Shown: piece after piece, positions 7,041 through 12,093 of the stretch
How the letters are laid out: each line of letters starts with the position of its first letter
How positions within the stretch are numbered: the stretch's first letter is position 1
Source of the DNA: a virus
Length of the DNA stretch: 35,812 bases
Direction: 5' to 3' (one strand)
Virus record (IMG/VR): IMGVR_UViG_3300013101_000042
Span: 1-35,812 of that record
Notes under the pieces: generated by a model
Told to the model about the DNA's origin: nothing
Seen by the model: the letters and a program-made list of their open reading frames with translations, nothing else
The model's database searches: none
Position numbers and translations under genes: made by a program

Positions 7041-7460
7041 TTAACTGTTTGGAAATTTCAGCTTTTCGAGTATGTCTTTGCCAATTTCAACAGCGTTATC
7101 GATCATATCATTAGCAGCTTCTGTGAGATAGCTATTGTCACTATCAGGGTAATTACACTCGATACGCCATAAGCTATCTGTGTGGTCATCCAGCATGATA
7201 CCATTGCGAGACACTGACATAACTATACCGCAATAAAACCAGTTGCATAGTTCCCATTCCCTTCGAGCCTTTAACAATTTAGCTTGTTGTTTATCATTAC
7301 ATCCTGTCACCGATTGATCGATATTGTGACAATCATCGTCATCAATATGCGATTCTGAATCATGTCGCAATGTCGCGGTAACTGTGAACCCCTCAACGTC
7401 AACACTGATAGTGTCGTTATCTACAGCGTACTTGTTAAATTTTCCTGTAAATGTAGTCAT
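7041..7460 (-). CDS. Conserved hypothetical phage protein (139 aa)
   Basis: The start chosen is the ATG at 7460 (MTTFTGKFNKYAVDNDTISVDVEG) because it sits at the standard GAGGAAAATATTATG leader; a longer frame would run back into the module. The middle (DDDDCHNIDQSVTGCNDKQQAKLLKARREWELCNWFYCGIVMSVSRNGIMLDDHTDSLWRIECNYPDSDNSYLTEAANDM) is dense in Asp, Cys and Trp and looks like a conserved small phage family. No enzymatic motif is clear. It is part of the early array, with module M4 downstream and M5 upstream. Confidence 0.7.
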   Translation of the reverse strand: MTTFTGKFNKYAVDNDTISVDVEGFTVTATLRHDSESHIDDDDCHNIDQSVTGCNDKQQAKLLKARREWELCNWFYCGIVMSVSRNGIMLDDHTDSLWRIECNYPDSDNSYLTEAANDMIDNAVEIGKDILEKLKFPNS

Positions 7461-7534
7461 AATATTTTCCTCTGTGTAGTACGAAATTGTACTAGCCAAA
7501 AACCAGGATTAGTGGTTTCTGGATGGTTCAATTT
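7461..7534 (-). promoter_or_regulatory. Early leader module, copy M5
   Basis: On the minus strand: AAATTGAACCAT, then P2 CCAGAAACCA/TGGTTTTTGG (10 bp, one G-U, 7496-7522), CTAG, hairpin AGTAC-AATTTC-GTACT and GAGGAAAATATTATG. The P2 sequence is unrelated to M2-M4 yet still pairs. Confidence 0.8.
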
Positions 7535-8176
7535 CTAATCTTCTACTGGTGCGAATAGTTCATCATACATATCTGTTTTTATAACCAGCGATGCAAAATC
7601 GCTAGACATATCGATGTAAACCATTTCACTATCTTTATGGACGTAAACCGCATTGATAGAGTCAAGCACGTACTCATAAAATTGTGCTTGCACCTCCTTA
7701 TCGCTGTAGATAGCTGGAACAAAATCTGTGATCCATTCCATCGATTCCTCGATTTCACCGATACTTCCACCAGCCACACTGATACCTCGTGATGCTGAAT
7801 AGTTGCTGGTGATATCTACCTCGCAGTAGTAATCAAGCATACACTCAAGTCTATCTTCAACTACCTGAATATCAAGGTCGATATCATTGTCATCCATGTA
7901 GTTTTTGATCTGATCCATATCGATACCCATATCATACAGAAAATCGAAATAATCAGACTCAGGATTGTAGTAAGTATCCCTAATGTATGCGGTCAATTTC
8001 TCATCGATTTCATCAGCAAAATGTTGCGCGGTATCGCCAATAATAGCGTCGATGGTATTCTCATCGTCATTGCTATTTTCCGCTTCGTACGCTTCAAGAA
8101 TGGTGATTGCTAAACTGTTGTTTTGACACTCAGCATCCCGCACTAATTCATCGATAGATTTGTTTGAATTTAACAT
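7535..8176 (-). CDS. Highly acidic early protein (213 aa), possible DNA mimic
   Basis: The protein is very rich in Asp and Glu along most of its length (for example DELVRDAECQNN, NSNDDENTIDAIIGD, ESDYFDFLYDMGIDMDQIKNYMDDNDIDLDIQVVEDRLE) with few basic residues. Early phage proteins of such composition include DNA mimics that inhibit restriction enzymes or other DNA-binding host proteins; here that is an inference from charge alone. No conserved domain is recognised. It starts at ATG with GGAGAAATATT upstream and lies between modules M5 and M6. Confidence 0.7.
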   Translation of the reverse strand: MLNSNKSIDELVRDAECQNNSLAITILEAYEAENSNDDENTIDAIIGDTAQHFADEIDEKLTAYIRDTYYNPESDYFDFLYDMGIDMDQIKNYMDDNDIDLDIQVVEDRLECMLDYYCEVDITSNYSASRGISVAGGSIGEIEESMEWITDFVPAIYSDKEVQAQFYEYVLDSINAVYVHKDSEMVYIDMSSDFASLVIKTDMYDELFAPVED

Positions 8177-8248
8177 AATATTTCTCCTGTGATGGTGCGA
8201 AATTGCACTAGTCTGATATCCGCAATGGATACCAGAATGGTGTAATTG
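8177..8248 (-). promoter_or_regulatory. Early leader module, copy M6
   Basis: On the minus strand: CAATTACACCATT, then P2 TCTGGTATCC/GGATATCAGA (10 bp, one G-U, 8212-8236), CTAG, hairpin GGTGC-AATTTC-GCACC and GGAGAAATATTATG. The P2 stem has one more pair than in M4. It follows the TAG of the 86-residue gene. Confidence 0.8.
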
Positions 8249-8509
8249 CTATTTAATTTGCTTACGCGAAATTAGCTCGTATTGATACCGTGAATCGTCT
8301 ATCGGATGATTGAAAATTTCGACTCCTGTATAGCAAATCAATCCGCTGGTAGTTGAAAAATCAGTAGTGTGTGTATATGGCCTATGGAATGAAATTAACC
8401 CGCCTTTGATCTGGTACACTGTAAGCACACCGATTTGATGGTTGCTAGCGTCCAGCACTCTATCACCTAATTTTAATTTACTGCCAGCTAATAGTTTTGA
8501 AGTAGACAT
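8249..8509 (-). CDS. Hypothetical early protein (86 aa)
   Basis: The start chosen is the ATG at 8509 (MSTSKLLAGSKLKLGDRVLDASNHQIGVLTVYQIKGG) because it follows the standard GAGGAAAATATTATG leader; a longer frame reads through the leader module and is not credible. LKLGDRVLDASNHQIGVLTVYQI suggests a small beta-barrel fold. No family is recognised. It lies between modules M6 and M7. Confidence 0.65.
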   Translation of the reverse strand: MSTSKLLAGSKLKLGDRVLDASNHQIGVLTVYQIKGGLISFHRPYTHTTDFSTTSGLICYTGVEIFNHPIDDSRYQYELISRKQIK

Positions 8510-8589
8510 AATATTTTCCTCTGTGATTGTATCGAAATTGATACTAGTTAACCGCCAATTACTAGCGGTTAAATGGTTCCAATTTACAG
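8510..8589 (-). promoter_or_regulatory. Early leader module, copy M7
   Basis: On the minus strand: AAATTGGAACCATT, then P2 TTAACCGC/GCGGTTAA (8 bp, 8548-8572), CTAG, hairpin GTATC-AATTTC-GATAC and GAGGAAAATATTATG. Both P2 and P3 have new, still self-complementary sequences, so P3 too shows compensatory change (GTATC/GATAC against GTGC/GCAC). Confidence 0.8.
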
Positions 8590-8820
8590 TTACTTCGCTA
8601 TCTGCCATTCATCAAGATTATGCTCTGTTAAATACAGGTAAACGTATAGACCATGTTTGAGAGGAACCTTGACCTTTTCAGGGCTGCGTTTCCAGGTTTT
8701 TGGCTTACCATTCACTCGCACTCTCGATGGTGTACCATCCCTATTTTCAGAGATTTTGTGGTGTAAGATAGTGCCAGTTTTCAGAGTTTTTGCTTCTGAT
8801 AATGTGATTGCTTTAAACAT
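8590..8820 (-). CDS. Conserved hypothetical phage protein (76 aa)
   Basis: The start chosen is the ATG at 8820 at the standard leader. The sequence MFKAITLSEAKTLKTGTILHHKISENRDGTPSRVRVNGKPKTWKRSPEKVKVPLKHGLYVYLYLTEHNLDEW has a core (GTILHH...DGTPSRVRVNGKPKTWKRSPE) that I recall from small conserved phage proteins, strongly basic in the middle. The role is unknown. It is preceded by module M8, which carries an additional hairpin. Confidence 0.7.
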   Translation of the reverse strand: MFKAITLSEAKTLKTGTILHHKISENRDGTPSRVRVNGKPKTWKRSPEKVKVPLKHGLYVYLYLTEHNLDEWQIAK

Positions 8821-8922
8821 AATATTTCCTCTGTGATTGGTAACAGTGTTACACACTGATTACCAGTTGGTGCGAAATTGCACTAGTTTGGCTATCCGAG
8901 AATAGCCAAAATGGTGTAATTG
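8821..8922 (-). promoter_or_regulatory. Early leader module, copy M8, with an additional hairpin
   Basis: On the minus strand: CAATTACACCATT, P2 TTTGGCTAT/ATAGCCAAA (9 bp, 8887-8910), CTAG, hairpin GTGC-AATTTC-GCAC. Then comes an extra long hairpin (ACACTGATTACCA on plus 8853-8865 pairing with TGGTAACAGTGT 8838-8849, one bulge) before GAGGAAATATTATG. The extra hairpin is shared only with M9. Confidence 0.8.
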
Positions 8923-9126
8923 CTATTTATTTTGGTTAAGCCAATCCCTAACGAATATAATATCATCGACAGGTATTGTGCTAATAGGCATATAGCGTAC
9001 AAAAGTAGGCAAATGATCCGCTTCAATCATCCATATTTGAATGTCATCGAATGCGTAAAATCCCTGTAAAATAGTGCGGATTCTAGATTGCTCTCGCTGC
9101 CTGATTTGCTCTGCTGATTTTGGCAT
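8923..9126 (-). CDS. Hypothetical early protein (67 aa)
   Basis: The sequence MPKSAEQIRQREQSRIRTILQGFYAFDDIQIWMIEADHLPTFVRYMPISTIPVDDIIFVRDWLNQNK has a basic helical N-terminus and a mixed C-terminus. No known family is recognised. It starts at the standard GAGGAAAATATTATG leader behind module M9 and ends in TAG directly against module M8. Confidence 0.65.
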   Translation of the reverse strand: MPKSAEQIRQREQSRIRTILQGFYAFDDIQIWMIEADHLPTFVRYMPISTIPVDDIIFVRDWLNQNK

Positions 9127-9228
9127 AATATTTTCCTCTGTGATTGGTAACAGTGTTACACACTGATTACCAGTTGGTGCGAAATTGCACTAGTCTGAGT
9201 GCCTGTAAACACTCAGAATGCTGCGATT
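9127..9228 (-). promoter_or_regulatory. Early leader module, copy M9, with an additional hairpin
   Basis: On the minus strand: AAATCGCAGCATT, P2 TCTGAGTG/CACTCAGA (8 bp, 9194-9217), CTAG, hairpin GTGC-AATTTC-GCAC, then the same extra hairpin as M8 (9145-9172) and GAGGAAAATATTATG. From the extra hairpin to CTAGT the sequence is the same as in M8, while P2 is entirely different. Confidence 0.8.
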
Positions 9229-9303
9229 TTAGAAAAGTAACATTAGGCTACTGGTCAGGATATAACTACCCATAAAAACCGTGACAGCGTATGCGGTAAT
9301 CAT
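9229..9303 (-). CDS. Tiny membrane protein (24 aa)
   Basis: The product MITAYAVTVFMGSYILTSSLMLLF is a single hydrophobic segment. Its ATG overlaps the stop of the 103-residue gene (ATGA), and its TAA stop abuts module M9, as in the 35- and 50-residue genes. The repeated context is the main support, because the length alone would not justify a call. Confidence 0.5.
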   Translation of the reverse strand: MITAYAVTVFMGSYILTSSLMLLF

Positions 9304-9611
9304 ACTGGTAGACCAGTTATAACCAATGTTCGCGGATGCTTACCTTTTTCGACCTTTACAATTTTACTGATAAATTCAGAAGCTGTGATAGTGCCAGCGG
9401 ACATGTCGATTATAGGTCTGTTTGGTTTTCCTGCGATTTTGCGCTTACCATCCACCTTGCAAACTATGACAAGGCTATTTGGCGAATTGACAATATCAAA
9501 TCGCATACCATGGTGGATATTGGCATTTGTCAATACCGCACCTTCCAGCCATATTCTAGGTTTACCCCTATTCATGCCAATTTTACGAGTGACTAATGGT
9601 GATTTTTTCAT
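9300..9611 (-). CDS. Hypothetical early protein with IGMNRGKPRIWLEG motif (103 aa)
   Basis: The product is MKKSPLVTRKIGMNRGKPRIWLEGAVLTNANIHHGMRFDIVNSPNSLVIVCKVDGKRKIAGKPNRPIIDMSAGTITASEFISKIVKVEKGKHPRTLVITGLPV. The N-terminal pattern RKIG-x-NRG-x-PR-hydrophobic-EG resembles a short domain I recall at the start of some phage DNA methyltransferases, but the catalytic part is absent, so this is a stand-alone copy or relative. It is basic with beta-type periodicity and could bind nucleic acid. It starts at ATG after GAGAATATTATT, behind module M10. Confidence 0.65.
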   Translation of the reverse strand: MKKSPLVTRKIGMNRGKPRIWLEGAVLTNANIHHGMRFDIVNSPNSLVIVCKVDGKRKIAGKPNRPIIDMSAGTITASEFISKIVKVEKGKHPRTLVITGLPV

Positions 9612-9692
9612 AATAATATTCTCTTGTGGTAGTGCGAAATTGCACTAGTCAGGATAGCAGATTGCTATCCTGAATGGTTCCAATTTAACCTT
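9612..9692 (-). promoter_or_regulatory. Early leader module, copy M10
   Basis: On the minus strand: AAATTGGAACCATT, then P2 TCAGGATAGCA/TGCTATCCTGA (11 bp perfect, 9649-9673), CTAG, hairpin AGTGC-AATTTC-GCACT and GAGAATATTATT. This is the longest P2 stem in the array. Confidence 0.8.
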
Positions 9693-9944
9693 TTAACATT
9701 GTAACATTGTAAAATCTTTCTTATCCAGTACGCCGGCTTTTACCAGTTTGCCGTCTAAAAACATATTGAACACGGTCAGCCCATCATCGTCAGTATACCG
9801 CTCAACGCTGATTGTGGCTAGCTCATGCGAATTACTAGAGCTAGTGCCTACTCTGATTTCTTGCCTAAATCCATCGCTGCCGAATGAGCAATCGCTTTTT
9901 CGTTTTGGATTTGAAATGATGTTATAGATAGGTGATGATTTCAT
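9693..9944 (-). CDS. Hypothetical early protein (83 aa), first clear gene of the array
   Basis: The product MKSSPIYNIISNPKRKSDCSFGSDGFRQEIRVGTSSSNSHELATISVERYTDDDGLTVFNMFLDGKLVKAGVLDKKDF looks mainly beta-stranded. No family is recognised. It starts at ATG with GAGAATATTATT and has module M11 upstream. It is the gene nearest the non-coding region, so an early leftward promoter is expected to its right, but I could not identify convincing -35/-10 boxes there. Confidence 0.65.
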   Translation of the reverse strand: MKSSPIYNIISNPKRKSDCSFGSDGFRQEIRVGTSSSNSHELATISVERYTDDDGLTVFNMFLDGKLVKAGVLDKKDFTMLQC

Positions 9945-10010
9945 AATAATATTCTCTTGTGGTAGTGCGAAATTACACTGATAAACCGTAGTGGCTTATC
10001 GCTGTAATCC
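9945..10010 (-). promoter_or_regulatory. Early leader module, copy M11 (outermost)
   Basis: On the minus strand: GGATTACAGC, then P2 GATAAGCC/GGTTTATC (8 bp, one G-U, 9980-10000), then CAGTGTAATTTCGCACT. ATTACA pairs perfectly with TGTAAT, again a matched change in the outer helix, while the P3 hairpin keeps only a G-U at the altered position. A further imperfect stem (GACCGTCA with TGGCGGTC) lies just upstream at about 10020-10045. Confidence 0.7.
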
Positions 10011-10128
10011 GCTGGTCATTTCGACCGCCACTATTGACGGTCGCTGATTCACAAAAGAAGAATATATTATTTAGCTAGTGTTGTAAGGTTTACAGTTTCT
10101 TTCGATCTCAATGGGGCTGCTACCTCTG

Positions 10129-10293
10129 CTAGCTGATTCTATGGCGATTTGGGTCAGGGAAGAATAGTATGCCCTGTTTTGTTTTGGCAGTGCGGGGTAT
10201 CTTGTATGCGTCAAATTCGCGTCCGCTTCTGTTTTTTCTAGCTCTGCTACTCTTGGGTAGAATCTTGCTGGTTTTCGCTGGCCGCCTTGCCAT
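10129..10293 (-). CDS. Possible small basic protein (54 aa)
   Basis: An open frame from ATG at 10293 reads MARRPAKTSKILPKSSRARKNRSGREFDAYKIPRTAKTKQGILFFPDPNRHRIS, strongly basic and without a recognised domain. The ribosome site is weak and no leader module lies in front of it. A second overlapping frame begins with an ATG at about 10341-10350 and is equally uncertain. It is listed because the composition is like a nucleic-acid-binding protein and it lies at the head of the leftward unit. It may equally be chance. Confidence 0.3.
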   Translation of the reverse strand: MARRPAKTSKILPKSSRARKNRSGREFDAYKIPRTAKTKQGILFFPDPNRHRIS

Positions 10294-10406
10294 GGGAATC
10301 AATATAGCGCCTAGTTTGCGGATAACAAGTTTTATTTTGCATTTGTCGCATATTGAATAGTAATCCGCTGTTTATGTCGCATTTACGACAGCCTATTCAT
10401 CACTGT

Positions 10407-10430
10407 GTGTAGAATCGGTAACGCTGATAG
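10407..10430 (+). repeat. 24-bp inverted repeat, left arm
   Basis: The 24 bases here are the exact reverse complement of 10714-10737. The core ATCGGTAAC (10414-10422) also occurs at 10612-10620 and 10767-10775, and inverted at 10722-10730. It is a candidate binding site for a phage initiator or regulator. Confidence 0.85.
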
Positions 10431-10713
10431 AGAGGTTATCACTATTGCTATATAAGTAACAGGCATTATGAATTCTCACTGTCAGGTTTCTATGTCATTG
10501 AATTTAAAGGAATGTTACGTTGTTACTCTTTTTACCTGATATTTTGAAGGCATTGTGTATTTTTTACTAGTGTGATTTTATTTCAATATGGTCAGTAGAA
10601 TACCGGACTAAATCGGTAACAATGGTTACATTTCGTGTAGCCTCAATATCATGCGGTCAAATCCAGACTCTGAGCGTTATTGTATACGTTTTGGGTATGA
10701 GCTAGCGAGTAGG

Positions 10714-10737
10714 CTATCAGCGTTACCGATTCTACAC
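10714..10737 (-). repeat. 24-bp inverted repeat, right arm
   Basis: This is the exact reverse complement of 10407-10430. It contains GTTACCGAT (10722-10730), begins with CTATCA, which is the core of the iterons downstream, and is followed by TTGATAG. The repeat thus joins both sequence motifs of the region. Confidence 0.85.
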
Positions 10738-10782
10738 TTGATAGCCCAGTAATCACTACCTTGATAATCGGTAACACTAACA

Positions 10783-10902
10783 CTCAGACTATCAAGAATA
10801 ACAACACTCAGACTATCAGGCATTGAGGCTATCATGATACTGAGGCTATCATGGCATTGAGGCTATCATGGCATTGAGGCTATCATGGCATTGAGGCTAT
10901 CA
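10783..10902 (+). repeat. Iteron array, GAGGCTATCA at 17-bp spacing
   Basis: Five GAGGCTATCA cores start at 10825, 10842, 10859, 10876 and 10893, exactly 17 bp apart, mostly as ATTGAGGCTATCATGGC units. Two related CAGACTATCA cores precede at 10785 and 10809, and a further GACTATCA lies near 10924. Even spacing suggests co-operative protein binding. Confidence 0.85.
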
Positions 10903-11171
10903 ACACTAGTGCGGATGAATAGCAGACTATCAGGCACCCAGCAGTAGCCACCAAATCCAGGAAAACAATGTACCCGCACACGGGAGCGTTATTGTATGCG
11001 CGAGAAGCGACCCCCACCCCCCGAAAGCGCCGAATCGATCTTACTATTACCACCCACAGTGTTGCAAAATTCAAAAATGAAAAAAAAATCTGACAGTTGT
11101 AGTGTCACCCAAGAACGCAGAAACGCAGACACACTGACACCCTCACTACCATATCTCAAAAAATCGAATCC

Positions 11172-11200
11172 TTGACAACAGAAGCACATGCGGTTACTAT
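11172..11200 (+). promoter_or_regulatory. Sigma70 promoter for the late/packaging operon
   Basis: A consensus -35 TTGACA (11172-11177), 17-bp spacer and -10 TACTAT (11195-11200) lie just before the small terminase gene. The predicted start of transcription (about 11206-11208) falls on the ATG at 11208, so the mRNA would have almost no leader. Confidence 0.7.
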
Positions 11201-11207
11201 CGCGCAC

Positions 11208-11798
11208 ATGAGCAATGTAATCGACCACCCCAGCAGCGTTAATGCGCGGACAGATCGCGACAAGGCGCGGGAGAACCTAGCCCGACAGCTACGCACTAAT
11301 CAGATGATGCGTGAGTCGGCGCGGGAGCGAATAAATGCTAGCCAGATCATTGACCAGATAGGTGAGATCGAGGCGCAGCTCATGGGGAGTTACACCGAAG
11401 GGACGAAAGAACACATCGACACCGCCACTGGGGAGATAACCAAGGTCACCGTGCAAACACCGATCCCAATGGAGAGGGAGATCATACAGGCGCTCAAGAT
11501 AAGAGCGGATATCAAGTTCAGGCTGCTGGGGAAGGTGCTGCCTGACCTCAAGGCTACTGAGTCGATCAGTCATAATGTGCATGATCATCAGCACGCGCAC
11601 CTTCACGCGCCTGTGTCATCCGTTGAGATGGCTACGCGGATACAGCTATGGCAGAAGCAGATCAAGACGCAGAAGCAGGAGGTTAAGGTGATCAACGAGA
11701 TACCCGCGACTACGCTGATGCTAGCGTCACTGGAGCATAAGCCTGCTGGGGAAAGTTGCGTCGAAGCAACTTTTGAGAGGGAGTACGACTGGGAATGA
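11208..11798 (+). CDS. Terminase small subunit
   Basis: The start used is the ATG at 11208 (MSNVIDHPSSVNARTDRDKARENLARQLRTNQMM); an upstream TTG at 11172 is inside the promoter. The 196-residue protein has a helical N-terminus and the stretch REIIQALKIRADIKFRLLGKVLPDLKATE, which is typical of small terminase subunits that recognise phage DNA for packaging, and a His-rich segment (HNVHDHQHAHLHAP). It is followed by two tiny genes and the large terminase, the usual order. It ends with a copy of the dispersed hairpin translated as SCVEAT. Identity is inferred from pattern and position. Confidence 0.7.
   Translation: MSNVIDHPSSVNARTDRDKARENLARQLRTNQMMRESARERINASQIIDQIGEIEAQLMGSYTEGTKEHIDTATGEITKVTVQTPIPMEREIIQALKIRADIKFRLLGKVLPDLKATESISHNVHDHQHAHLHAPVSSVEMATRIQLWQKQIKTQKQEVKVINEIPATTLMLASLEHKPAGESCVEATFEREYDWE
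11753..11772 (-). repeat. Dispersed AAGTTGC hairpin, copy 3 (intragenic, antisense)
   Basis: AAGTTGC (11753-11759), loop, GCAACTT (11766-11772). The canonical TTCGAC loop reads on the minus strand. It is translated in a different frame (SCVEAT) from the copies at 1421 and 28366 (VAPKQ, VASKQ), so the DNA sequence, not the peptide, is what recurs. Confidence 0.85.
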
Positions 11799-11968
11799 AG
11801 ATTTCGAGACTGATCGACTGGTGGAGAAGCGAGGGTTCTTACCATCGCACCAAGGCTGATGAGAAGCCGCACCGTACACAGAAGGCTAACGCTCAACATG
11901 CGGAGTATCATCATGGACAGGCTGACGCATTGGAGCGGAGCGCAACTGAGTTGGAGAATAGCTTATGA
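11795..11968 (+). CDS. Small hydrophilic protein in the packaging operon (57 aa)
   Basis: The ATG overlaps the stop of the small terminase gene (ATGA), and its own stop overlaps the next ATG in the same way. The product MKISRLIDWWRSEGSYHRTKADEKPHRTQKANAQHAEYHHGQADALERSATELENSL is His- and charge-rich and probably helical. No family is recognised. The tight coupling on both sides supports translation. Confidence 0.6.
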   Translation: MKISRLIDWWRSEGSYHRTKADEKPHRTQKANAQHAEYHHGQADALERSATELENSL

Positions 11969-12093
11969 GCAACAAGGGCGGAGGGGGAGGCATCAAGGCG
12001 AAAGGGGTAAACCAGCCATGGTTCAATAACAACGTAGCCAAGCGTCGAAAGGCGCGGAAGGTAGAGGCGAGAGCGAGGAAGAAGAATCGATGA
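11965..12093 (+). CDS. Very basic 42-residue protein before the large terminase
   Basis: The product is MSNKGGGGGIKAKGVNQPWFNNNVAKRRKARKVEARARKKNR: a Gly tract followed by an Arg/Lys-rich tail. The stop codon overlaps the terminase ATG (ATGA), and the start overlaps the preceding stop. It may bind DNA or RNA during packaging, but this is only an inference from charge. Confidence 0.55.
   Translation: MSNKGGGGGIKAKGVNQPWFNNNVAKRRKARKVEARARKKNR

Larger units (their letters stand above)
10407..10902. other. Candidate replication origin / control region
   Basis: This gene-poor stretch between the leftward early array and the rightward late operon holds, in order, a 24-bp arm, an AT-rich segment (about 10440-10640), the matching inverted arm (10714-10737), four copies of ATCGGTAAC and a 17-bp-period iteron array (10783-10902). 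That combination is what iteron-type origins contain: initiator sites beside an easily melted stretch. It could instead be an operator array for a repressor or a packaging site. I see no gene I can support between 10300 and 11170. Confidence 0.5.

Noticed and set aside
5866-10010. Integron attC sites
   Set aside because: The cassettes and variable palindromes are suggestive, but the conserved attC core boxes (RYYYAAC/GTTRRRY) were not visible and no tyrosine integrase is present. The structured-RNA explanation fits the conserved ribosome site better.
5866-10010. Sigma70 promoters in every leader module (PeSL exact equivalent)
   Set aside because: No consistent -35/-10 pair with proper spacing was found in the modules by eye; a phage-specific promoter cannot be excluded.
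10169-10360. Plus-strand hydrophobic frame of 63 codons
   Set aside because: It is the complement of a Lys/Arg-rich minus frame, which gives artificial hydrophobic codons, and it has no ribosome site or neighbours in that direction.
10783-10902. CRISPR array
   Set aside because: The 17-bp period is one continuous tandem repeat with no unique spacers of CRISPR size and no cas genes.
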